From a virus: 64,000 nucleotides of DNA. The position numbers and the translations under genes were made by a program. Shown piece after piece: positions 28,012-35,331 of the stretch. The notes under the pieces were generated by a model. That model worked only from the letters and a program-made list of their open reading frames with translations, had not been told where the DNA came from and did not search any database. Location of the stretch: positions 1 through 64,000 of IMG/VR virus record IMGVR_UViG_3300009104_001210; one strand, written 5' to 3'. Each line of letters begins with the position of its first letter. Positions within the stretch are counted from its first letter, which is position 1.

Positions 28012-28127
28012 GTCGGGTAGAGCTAACGCGAGTAAAGAACTTGAAAGTCCAAACCCTCTACAATATAAGACTATAAAACATGGGTGGCATCAAATGTTGA
28101 TGCCTTCATTAATTGGAGGCTTTTTTT
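28007..28127 (+). promoter_or_regulatory. Structured 5' leader with competing hairpins (possible RNA switch)
   Basis: The 149-base gap 27979-28127 holds no gene but several base-paired elements. TAT(G)AGTC (28007-28014) pairs with GACTATA (28069-28075); inside it GTAGAG (28017-28022) pairs with CTCTAC (28056-28061). ACCC (28053-28056) can pair with GGGT at 28015 or at 28082. Downstream, GGCATCAA (28086-28093) pairs perfectly with TTGATGCC (28097-28104). This shares bases 28102-28104 with the next hairpin, so the two exclude each other. The layout resembles aptamer plus expression platform. No ligand can be inferred, and no known class was recognised by eye. Confidence 0.5.
28102..28127 (+). 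terminator. Terminator-like hairpin that also masks the Shine-Dalgarno
   Basis: GCCTTCA (28102-28108) pairs with TGGAGGC (28114-28120) with one G-U pair, loop TTAAT, followed by seven T residues (28121-28127): the form of an intrinsic terminator. The GGAGG ribosome site of the gene at 28128 lies in the 3' arm (28115-28119). The hairpin could therefore stop transcription or block translation. It is mutually exclusive with the hairpin 28086-28104. Confidence 0.55.
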
Positions 28128-28631
28128 ATGTTTAAAACTAATGTTACAAAATCGGAAGTATTTCCTGAAGTTAAAATCTTTCAGCCAGATTCCTGGTTTG
28201 ATTATCGTGGAGAAATGTGGACTTTTTGGGAATCAACATACGATACACCAAAAGAAAAAATTTCTAAATTTACTCGTTCAAGAAAAAATGTTCTTCGTGG
28301 ATTACATGGTGATAATGTAACTTGGAAGCATATTACTTGTGTTTGGGGAGAAATTTACTTAGTAGTAGTTGATAACAGACCAGAATCTAAAAATTATTTA
28401 AAATGGGATAGTTTTATTATATCAGAGAGAAATCATACAAGTGTTTTAGTACCACCTAATTTTTTAAACGGTCATTTGTGTTTAAGTGATGAATGTTTAT
28501 TTCATTACACACAATCTTATCCAAAAGATTATGTTGATTGGATGGATCAAGATGCTTTAAAATGGAATGATGAAAGAATTGGAATAAATTGGCCAATAGA
28601 TAATCCAATATTAAATTGGAGAGATAAATGA
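28128..28631 (+). CDS. dTDP-4-dehydrorhamnose 3,5-epimerase-like (RmlC-like cupin)
   Basis: 167 aa from ATG 28128 with GGAGG at 28115; the in-frame TTG at 28113 lies within the hairpin. RmlC features: SKFTRSRKNVLRGLHGD (LRGLH holds the catalytic His region), WGEIYLVVVDNRPESKNY, LVPPNFLNGHLCLS, and LKWNDERIGINWP near the end. RmlC epimerises C3 and C5 of a 4-keto-6-deoxy nucleotide sugar. No RmlA, RmlB or RmlD orthologue is evident beside it, so it may work on host intermediates or on products of the SDR genes. First gene behind the structured leader. Confidence 0.8.
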   Translation: MFKTNVTKSEVFPEVKIFQPDSWFDYRGEMWTFWESTYDTPKEKISKFTRSRKNVLRGLHGDNVTWKHITCVWGEIYLVVVDNRPESKNYLKWDSFIISERNHTSVLVPPNFLNGHLCLSDECLFHYTQSYPKDYVDWMDQDALKWNDERIGINWPIDNPILNWRDK

Positions 28632-29569
28632 AACATATAGTAACAGGTGGCTGCAGTTTTTCAGAAACTAAAAATTGTGTTGACTATACAGTTAAGGGTG
28701 TATCTTATGATAATCTTGAGTATGATACATATAAACCTTGGCCATTACATTTAGAAGATGTAGTTTCAAATTCTAAAGTACATAATATGGCAGTTCCTGG
28801 TGCTGGTAATGGTTATATTATAAGATCTGTTATATGGAAAGTTGATAAGTTGTTAAGAGAAGGAATAAAGCCACAGGTTTTTGTACAATTAACTTCAATG
28901 GATAGAAAAGAATTATTATTAGATGTAGATGACGCTAGCAGTGAAACAGATAAAAATTTATTGATTCATTACATAACCACATTAGATGCTCGGTTTAAAA
29001 GAAAAGATGGTGGTATACAATGGGAAAATGTTAAAAAACATAATCTTAATAAATTGTGGATAAAACATTCATATAGTGAAGATTCTATTATGAAATATTG
29101 GTACAAATATTATAATAGTAAAGAAAGTTCATTTGTAGAAACAATTGAACAAATATTAAGATTACAATGGTATTTAAAATTACATAAGATTAATTATAAA
29201 ATATTTTCAGGATGGAATATCTTTATAGGTCAAACTTCAGCAGTAACCGAAGATTTTGATATGAATCAAAGAGAAACAAATGTAGCAAGTAAACATTTAG
29301 GTAGTTATTTAAAATCAAATTTTAAAGAATTATATACTTTATGGGAAATGGTTGATTGGGATAATTTTTGGTTTCAATCAACTACTCAGCATCCATATAT
29401 ATCTGGATATGGTGGAATAACTGAATGGTCAGATAATAATTTACCATTTAAAGATAGATATATTACAGGAGATAGAACTTATGAAGATGGTTCACCATTG
29501 GATTCTCACCCTTCAGATAAAGCACACAAAGAATTTGCAAAACAGGTAGTAAAAAAATGGGTAAAATAG
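28628..29569 (+). CDS. SGNH-like hydrolase (copy 2)
   Basis: 313 aa, ATGA overlap. Block I GGCSFSE with the presumed Ser nucleophile; AVPGAGNGYIIRS gives the Gly/Asn blocks; near the C-terminus SHPSDKAHKEFAKQVV has the Asp-x-x-His-like region. The central part (about 100-230) is a larger insert than in simple GDSL esterases. Probable sugar O-acyl esterase or transferase. No signal peptide. Confidence 0.6.
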   Translation: MKHIVTGGCSFSETKNCVDYTVKGVSYDNLEYDTYKPWPLHLEDVVSNSKVHNMAVPGAGNGYIIRSVIWKVDKLLREGIKPQVFVQLTSMDRKELLLDVDDASSETDKNLLIHYITTLDARFKRKDGGIQWENVKKHNLNKLWIKHSYSEDSIMKYWYKYYNSKESSFVETIEQILRLQWYLKLHKINYKIFSGWNIFIGQTSAVTEDFDMNQRETNVASKHLGSYLKSNFKELYTLWEMVDWDNFWFQSTTQHPYISGYGGITEWSDNNLPFKDRYITGDRTYEDGSPLDSHPSDKAHKEFAKQVVKKWVK

Positions 29570-30150
29570 ATAAACAATATTTAATAGACTTTGAAACAGA
29601 AGTAAAAGAACGATATGAAGCAGGAGAAATTAAAGCACCTGTACATTTAAGTTCTAATAATGAAGAACAACTTATAGAAATCTTTGAACAAGTTAATAAA
29701 GATGATTGGGTATTTTGTAGTTGGAGAAATCATTATCATGCATTACTGCATGGTATTCCAAGAGATACACTTATGGATATGATTGTTCGTGGTAAGAGTA
29801 TGAGTGTATATTCAGATAAACCAAAATTCTATTCATCATCTATTGTTGGTGGAATATTACCGATAGCTCTTGGAACTGCTATGTCAATTAAAATGAAAGG
29901 TGAGGAGAATAAGGTTTGGTGTTTTGTGGGTGATATGACTTTTGAAACAGGATTGTTTTATGAGACATATAAATATGCTAGAAACTTTAACTTACCTTTA
30001 GAGTTTGTAATTGAAGATAATAATCTTTCCACTAATACTCCAGTTGATGAAACTTGGGGTGGAAAGCAAACAGTACCAGCAGATGTATATCACTATGAAT
30101 ATAAAAGTGATTACCCACATCATGGAACAGGAAATTGGGTGTTATTCTAA
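29557..30150 (+). CDS. TPP-dependent enzyme, PP-domain subunit (E1-alpha/transketolase-N-like)
   Basis: 197 aa. The thiamine diphosphate motif is present: GDMTFETG (Gly125-Asp126) and 30 residues on EDNN (Asn155-Asn156), the spacing expected for GDG-x25-30-NN, with Met in place of the third residue. IVGGILPIALGTAMSIKMKG matches the preceding family segment, and the HYHALLHGIPRD region matches E1-alpha subunits. It ends early, without the usual C-terminal extension. It needs a partner Pyr domain, supplied by the next gene (TAATG overlap). Reaction unknown; likely decarboxylation or ketol transfer on a sugar precursor. Confidence 0.75.
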   Translation: MGKIDKQYLIDFETEVKERYEAGEIKAPVHLSSNNEEQLIEIFEQVNKDDWVFCSWRNHYHALLHGIPRDTLMDMIVRGKSMSVYSDKPKFYSSSIVGGILPIALGTAMSIKMKGEENKVWCFVGDMTFETGLFYETYKYARNFNLPLEFVIEDNNLSTNTPVDETWGGKQTVPADVYHYEYKSDYPHHGTGNWVLF

Positions 30151-30680
30151 TGAAGTATAAAGATGAACTAATAAGAAGTATGGAGTGGTTGGCTGAAAAA
30201 GAAGATACAACTTTCATCGGACAATCAGTTGCTTATAGTGGTAATGCAATATACAATACTTTAAAAACAATAGATATTGATAAAAGGATTGAAGTGCCAG
30301 TATTTGAAGAAGTTCAAATGGGTATGTGTACAGGAATGGCAATGAATGGTATAGTTCCTATTTGTTGTTTTCCACGATTTGATTTTATATTAAGATGTAT
30401 GGATGCTTTAGTAAACCATTTAGATAAAATGCAACATATGACAGAGGGAACATTTAAACCTAAAGTTATAATGAGAACTTCTATAGGTTCTACAGATCCA
30501 TTAAATGGTGGTGTACAACATACACAAGATTATACAGACCCAATAAAAAGAATGTTACATGAAGTTAATGTGGTGTTGTTAAATGAACCAGAACAAATAT
30601 TTCCTGAATTTGAGGAAGCATATAATACAGATTGTTCTACATTGTTAATTGAATGGGGTGATTACTACAATGAAAAATAA
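30150..30680 (+). CDS. TPP-dependent enzyme, Pyr-domain subunit (E1-beta-like)
   Basis: 176 aa from ATG 30150 (a TTG at 30135 lies further upstream). TFIGQSVAYSGNAI, then VPVFEEVQMGMCTGMAMNG, with the conserved Glu that activates TPP, and CFPRFDFILRCMDALVNHL match the pyrimidine-binding domain of E1-beta or transketolase-like enzymes. The C-terminal transketolase domain is missing. With the upstream gene it forms a minimal two-chain TPP enzyme. Overlap on both sides indicates stoichiometric co-translation. Confidence 0.72.
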   Translation: MKYKDELIRSMEWLAEKEDTTFIGQSVAYSGNAIYNTLKTIDIDKRIEVPVFEEVQMGMCTGMAMNGIVPICCFPRFDFILRCMDALVNHLDKMQHMTEGTFKPKVIMRTSIGSTDPLNGGVQHTQDYTDPIKRMLHEVNVVLLNEPEQIFPEFEEAYNTDCSTLLIEWGDYYNEK

Positions 30681-31587
30681 GAGTGCACTTATTATTGGTG
30701 GAATGGGAATGGTAGGTAGACAACTTACTAAATTATGTTCTAAAGAATATGGTGAGGTTTGTGTTGTAGATTTAGATTATAGGACACCACAAGATTTATT
30801 ACAAGGAGTTAAGTATCAACAAGCAGATTTAACATTTAAATCAAATGCAAGTATTATAGGAGAGTTTGATCACGTTTATCATTTAGCAGGAATTAAAGGA
30901 TCACCACTTAGAGCAAAAGAGAAGCCTGCAGATTATTTACCAATGTTACAGTTTGATTCAAATGTTATTGAAGCAGTTGGTTATTATCAACCAGATTGGT
31001 TTTTATATACAAGCACTATTGGTGTATATCCACCTATGGAAGAATATAGAGAAAATTTAGTTTGGCATAAAGTTCCAAGTGAAAATGATAGAGTTCCAGC
31101 TTATATAAAACGAATGGGTGAGTTGAGTTGTTATGCGATTAGAGCAACATATGGATATGAAAATATTTCTATTGTAAGACCTGCAAATATTTATGGGCCT
31201 TATGATAATTTTGGAGATGAATCTACAGTTATAGCTTCACTAATCAAAAAAGGATATAATGATGATGTAATAAATGTTTGGGGTGATGGAGAACCAATAA
31301 GAGATTTTATTTATTCTAAAGATGTTGCACAAGGAATGTTACATATGGTACAGAATAAAATAAATGTACCAGTAAATCTTGGTAGTGGAGTAGAAGTAAA
31401 AATTTCAGATATAGCAAATACAATTGGAGAATATTTTGATAAAGAAGTTAAGTATGATAAATTAAAACCAAATGGTGATATGAGACGACAAATGGATACA
31501 CGTAGAGCAGAGTCGGTTGGATTTAAACCAAAGTATACTTTAGAAGATGGAATTAAAGAAACTATAGATTGGTATACAAATGTTTGA
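30670..31587 (+). CDS. NDP-sugar epimerase/reductase-like SDR
   Basis: 305 aa from ATG 30670. NAD(P) loop ALIIGGMGMVGRQL, HLAGIKGSP, STIGVYPP, RPANIYGPYDNFGDES, DGEPIRDFIYSKDVAQGM, and the C-terminal FKPKYTLEDGIKETIDWY make this a GDP-fucose-synthase or UDP-glucose-epimerase-like extended SDR. At the active site, relatives read YGWxK-R; here it is PAYIKR, so the catalytic Tyr appears displaced by Pro while Lys is kept. Activity is therefore uncertain. Function in nucleotide-sugar remodelling is inferred. Confidence 0.72.
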   Translation: MKNKSALIIGGMGMVGRQLTKLCSKEYGEVCVVDLDYRTPQDLLQGVKYQQADLTFKSNASIIGEFDHVYHLAGIKGSPLRAKEKPADYLPMLQFDSNVIEAVGYYQPDWFLYTSTIGVYPPMEEYRENLVWHKVPSENDRVPAYIKRMGELSCYAIRATYGYENISIVRPANIYGPYDNFGDESTVIASLIKKGYNDDVINVWGDGEPIRDFIYSKDVAQGMLHMVQNKINVPVNLGSGVEVKISDIANTIGEYFDKEVKYDKLKPNGDMRRQMDTRRAESVGFKPKYTLEDGIKETIDWYTNV

Positions 31588-32680
31588 CGAATCATTACAA
31601 AAACAAAACATACAAGATTTAAAAGACGTAGGTGTACTTCCATTAGAGATTTGTGAATATCTTGAACAAAATACGATATGTACTGATGATGGATCTTGGG
31701 GTACTTGGATAAATGAAATTGAAAATGAAAATGAGATAGAATGGGTACAACGTCGAATTGTACTTTTTACGAGTAAAGGTAAACCTCTCATTGTAACTAT
31801 TGATGCAGGAGAAGCAAATTGGTATGAAAATGAAGTTCATATAAGAATACACAATTTGTGTGAAAAATATAGTATTTCAGCAGATAAATTTATTTTTATT
31901 ACTAATGATGCTGAAATTGAGAATAGATATAACGAGTGGTTTAAAACAAGTAATTATAAAAAGAAAATTAATGTACTTAGTTATCCAATGCTTTTTCAAA
32001 GATATATTTCATTATATTATAAAGAAGGTTATACTGGTTACGATTTATTTGACATAAAAAAATATAAAAATCCAACAAAAAAGTTTTTATGTTTGATAGG
32101 AAAAGAAACTACAGAAAGAAGTTTACTTTGGAATTGGTTTAATATGTGGAAAGAAATAAAAGATTGTGGATATGTTTCTAATATTGCAAAAAATATAGTT
32201 TTACCAAATAGTTATAAAACATCTAAAAAAGATGTTTTAGAAGGTCGTTCATATGCAGGAATTGATAGTTTAGAACAATATTATGAAGATACTTATTTTT
32301 CTATAGTTCCTGAAAATACTGTAGATCATGGAGAGAAATGGGTAACAGAGAAAATAACTAAAGTATTATATCATGGTCATCCATTTATTGTAGTAGGAAC
32401 ACACGGAATTCTTAAATTGTTAAAATCTTGGGGATTTGAAACTTTTCCTGAATTATTTGACGAAAGTTATGATGATATAGAAGATTGGAGAGAAAGAATA
32501 GAGTATATTAAAAAAGAAATTATAAAATTTTGTTTATTAAAAGATGATAAAGAATTAAGTAAATTATATGATAGTGTTTATGAAAAATGTGTTCATAATC
32601 AAAAAACTTTACTTAATCTTAAAATACCAGGCGAAGAATTATTAAGTAAGTTAAAAAATATTGTGGAAACAAATGGGTAA
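31580..32680 (+). CDS. Unassigned GT-B-like family, subgroup A (copy 3)
   Basis: 366 aa, start overlapping the SDR stop. Closest to the genes at 9579 and 10604: KFLCLIGKETTER, YFSIVPENTVDHGEK, TEKITKVLYHGHPFI (His265), then LKSWGFETFPELFDESYD and VHNQKTLL. The same family occurring in both halves of the block suggests that the halves build parts of one pathway. Likely glycosyltransferase; specificity unknown. Confidence 0.6.
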   Translation: MFDESLQKQNIQDLKDVGVLPLEICEYLEQNTICTDDGSWGTWINEIENENEIEWVQRRIVLFTSKGKPLIVTIDAGEANWYENEVHIRIHNLCEKYSISADKFIFITNDAEIENRYNEWFKTSNYKKKINVLSYPMLFQRYISLYYKEGYTGYDLFDIKKYKNPTKKFLCLIGKETTERSLLWNWFNMWKEIKDCGYVSNIAKNIVLPNSYKTSKKDVLEGRSYAGIDSLEQYYEDTYFSIVPENTVDHGEKWVTEKITKVLYHGHPFIVVGTHGILKLLKSWGFETFPELFDESYDDIEDWRERIEYIKKEIIKFCLLKDDKELSKLYDSVYEKCVHNQKTLLNLKIPGEELLSKLKNIVETNG

Positions 32681-33257
32681 AATAGAAATAACATTATATT
32701 ACCGTAAAGAAAAAGATGGTACTAAAGGGCTTGATTATGAAGCAATAGCAGAAGATTTTGAGGATAAGTTAAGTAATATAGTTGATGTACCTGTAATGTG
32801 TTCTGTAACTGAAGATGTCAAATATGAAGATAGAGTCGCAAATGAAGGTGGTCCAGGCATTGAATATGATATACCAACTGATGGTTTATTTCAAGTACAT
32901 TGGCCAAACGGAAAACTTAGATATGAATGGTATTATAAAGACGGAAAAAGGGCAGATGGAGTATCGAGAGGTTGGTGGCCAAATGGTAATTTAAAACAAG
33001 CAATAAGTTTCAAGAATGGGAAATGGGATGGATTATACGATGAACGGTATCAGAGTGGACAGCATTGGAGAGAAAGAACGTTCAGTAAAGGCAGACTTGC
33101 TGGAACTTGTACAGAATGGTATGAGAATGGACAGATGAAATCTAAAGGATCATGGAAAGTGGTAAGTGTAAAAGATGGTAAATGGACTGAGTGGTATGAG
33201 AATGGACAGATAAAAAGTAAAGAAGAATATGATGCAAAACAAGAGACGATTATATGA
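32673..33257 (+). CDS. MORN/YwqK-like repeat protein
   Basis: 194 aa from ATG 32673. Residues about 75-190 carry MORN_2-type repeats as in YwqK-like proteins: HWPNGKLRYEWYYKDGK, GWWPNGNLKQAISFKNGK, EWYENGQMKSKGSW, EWYENGQIKSKEEY. These repeats form beta hairpins used for binding; YwqK in Bacillus is annotated as an antitoxin, but the repeat is widespread. The first 70 residues (MGKIEITLYYRKEKDG) are unlike known domains. It sits between a GT-like and a dehydrogenase gene. Function unknown. Confidence 0.7.
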   Translation: MGKIEITLYYRKEKDGTKGLDYEAIAEDFEDKLSNIVDVPVMCSVTEDVKYEDRVANEGGPGIEYDIPTDGLFQVHWPNGKLRYEWYYKDGKRADGVSRGWWPNGNLKQAISFKNGKWDGLYDERYQSGQHWRERTFSKGRLAGTCTEWYENGQMKSKGSWKVVSVKDGKWTEWYENGQIKSKEEYDAKQETII

Positions 33258-34087
33258 AAATAGGAATAATAGGATTAGGATATGTAGGAACTGCTATTAA
33301 AAGTGGTTTCGAGAAACATTATAAATTAGAGACATATGATAAGTATGATGAGTCTAAGAGTACTTGTGAATTATTTGATATGGTTGCAGAGTGTGAAGTA
33401 ATATTTGTATGTGTTCCAACACCAATGAATAAAGATGGTAGTTGCCACACAGATATAGTTGAGAGTGTTGTAAAAGAAATAGATAAATGGACAGATAGTT
33501 ATTGGAAAGACATTAAACCAACTATTGTAATTAAATCTACAGTTCCACCTGGCACAACAAATAGACTACATAAGAAATATAAAAACGTTGATGTTATATT
33601 TAATCCAGAATTTCTTACAGAAGCTAATTTTCTTGAAGATTTTAAGAATCAGAATAGAATTATATTAGGTGGTATTCGTAGAGGAACTACTAAATTAAGA
33701 CAAGTCTATAGTAAAGTATTTCCACACGCAACGATTGTGAAGACAAATGCAAAGTATGCAGAAACTGTAAAGTATTTCATCAACTGTTTCTTAGGAACTA
33801 AGGTATCATTTGCTAATGAGATGAAGATGTTGTGTGATGAGATAGATATTGATTATGATAAGGTTGTAGAGTATGCCACATATGATGAACGATTAGGTAA
33901 ATCACATTGGGCTGTTCCAGGTCCCGATGGAGATTATGGATTCGGTGGACATTGTTTACCAAAAGACATTTCAGCAATAGTAAAAGGATATAGTGATATG
34001 AAATTATTAAAAGCTGTATTAGAAGTTAATAAAAAAGTGAGAAAGAACAAAGATTGGGAAGATATGAAAGGGAGGGCAGTAATATGA
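33254..34087 (+). CDS. UDP-glucose 6-dehydrogenase-like, C-terminally truncated
   Basis: 277 aa, ATGA overlap. NAD loop IGIIGLGYVGTAI, VFVCVPTPMN-type strand, STVPPGTT, FNPEFLTE, and the catalytic GFGGHCLPKD (Cys234) define the nucleotide-sugar dehydrogenase family, oxidising C6 of UDP-hexose to the acid. Normal enzymes are about 390-450 aa; here the third (UDP-binding) domain is absent. It may pair with the neighbouring full-length dehydrogenase or be a natural short form. Followed directly by that second dehydrogenase. Confidence 0.82.
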   Translation: MKIGIIGLGYVGTAIKSGFEKHYKLETYDKYDESKSTCELFDMVAECEVIFVCVPTPMNKDGSCHTDIVESVVKEIDKWTDSYWKDIKPTIVIKSTVPPGTTNRLHKKYKNVDVIFNPEFLTEANFLEDFKNQNRIILGGIRRGTTKLRQVYSKVFPHATIVKTNAKYAETVKYFINCFLGTKVSFANEMKMLCDEIDIDYDKVVEYATYDERLGKSHWAVPGPDGDYGFGGHCLPKDISAIVKGYSDMKLLKAVLEVNKKVRKNKDWEDMKGRAVI

Positions 34088-35331
34088 AAATAGGATTTGT
34101 AGGATTAGGGAAATTAGGATTACCTGTAGCTTTAGCAGTTGAAATGAAGGGGCATGATGTTATAGGATATGATCCTTCATCTGAAGTTCAAAAAATAATT
34201 GCAGAGAAAAAATTACCATATAAAGAAGTTTTTGCTCAAGATTATTTAGATAAAAGTAAAATAGAAATAAAGGAAATAGAAGAAGTAGTTAAACATTCTG
34301 ATATTATTTTTGTTCCAATACAAACACCACACGATCCAAAGTTTGAGGGAGCTACAAGAATACCCGATGAAAGAAAAGATTTTGATTATTCTTATTTAAA
34401 GAAAGGACTTATAGATTTAGATGCTGAATTGCAAAGACAGGATAAAAAAGTAGTTGTAGTAGTAATTTCTACAGTTTTACCAGGAACAATTCGTAGAGAG
34501 ATTTTACCAATTTTAAGTAAGCATACTAAATTATGTTATAATCCATTTTTTATTGCTATGGGAACTGTAATAGAAGATTTTCTTAGACCAGAGATTATTT
34601 TATTTGGTGTAGATGATGAAGAAGCTGCAAAGAAGGCAAAGAAGTTTTATAGAACCATTAATCACGCACCATTTTATGAAACAACGATTGAGAATGCAGA
34701 ATTAATTAAGGTTGCGTATAATACTTTTATAGGAACTAAGATAGCATATGTAAATACACTTATGGAGATGTGTCATCTTTTACCAAATACAAATGTAGAT
34801 GAGGTTATGAACGGATTGAAGATGTGTAATAAACGTATTATATCAGACAAGTATTTAAGTGGTGGTATGGGAGATGGTGGTGGTTGTCATCCAAGAGATA
34901 ATATAGCATTGAGTTGGTTAAGTGATGAACTTGGATTGAGATTTAATTGGTTTGATAATATAATGAAACAGAGAGAAGTTCAAACAGAGTGGTTAGCAGA
35001 CTTAATTGAATATCATCACTTACCTGGAGAAGTTATAATATTGGGAAAATCTTTTAAATCGGAAACTAATATAGAAACAGGAAGCCCTGCACATTTGTTA
35101 GTTAATATATTGAAGGAAAGAAATATAGAAACTATACATTGGGATCCATATGTAGATGATTATCAGTTAGATATTGATAGACCAAGAACATTTTTTATAG
35201 CAACAAAACATCAAGAGTTCGCAACGTTTAACTTTCCTATAGAATCAATAATTATTGATCCATGGCGGTATATATCTGAGGTGGATAGATGTACAATAAT
35301 TAAATTAGGTGATAATATAAGTGAAAAATAA
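34084..35331 (+). CDS. Nucleotide-sugar dehydrogenase, full length
   Basis: 415 aa from ATG 34084 with GGAGGG at 34071; the frame is open from 34054 but has no site. IGFVGLGKLGLPVALAV, FVPIQTPHD, STVLPGT, and MGDGGGCHPRDN with Cys268 as the thiohemiacetal nucleophile. The C-terminal domain is present (VIILGKSFKSETN, GSPAHLLVN). UDP-Glc, UDP-ManNAc or GDP-Man dehydrogenase cannot be separated by eye. The paired arrangement suggests that the product sugar is a uronic acid. Confidence 0.82.
   Translation: MKIGFVGLGKLGLPVALAVEMKGHDVIGYDPSSEVQKIIAEKKLPYKEVFAQDYLDKSKIEIKEIEEVVKHSDIIFVPIQTPHDPKFEGATRIPDERKDFDYSYLKKGLIDLDAELQRQDKKVVVVVISTVLPGTIRREILPILSKHTKLCYNPFFIAMGTVIEDFLRPEIILFGVDDEEAAKKAKKFYRTINHAPFYETTIENAELIKVAYNTFIGTKIAYVNTLMEMCHLLPNTNVDEVMNGLKMCNKRIISDKYLSGGMGDGGGCHPRDNIALSWLSDELGLRFNWFDNIMKQREVQTEWLADLIEYHHLPGEVIILGKSFKSETNIETGSPAHLLVNILKERNIETIHWDPYVDDYQLDIDRPRTFFIATKHQEFATFNFPIESIIIDPWRYISEVDRCTIIKLGDNISEK

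Noticed and set aside
28007-28085. tRNA gene in the largest gap
   Set aside because: The stems do not form a cloverleaf, and there is no TTC-type T loop or 7-bp acceptor with CCA; a leader structure fits better.
28084-28320. Overlapping plus-strand frame of 78 codons across the RmlC start
   Set aside because: It conflicts with the RmlC-like frame, which has a clear family match and ribosome site.
32673-33257. Toxin-antitoxin module from the YwqK-like repeats
   Set aside because: MORN_2 repeats alone do not define an antitoxin, and no toxin gene lies beside it.
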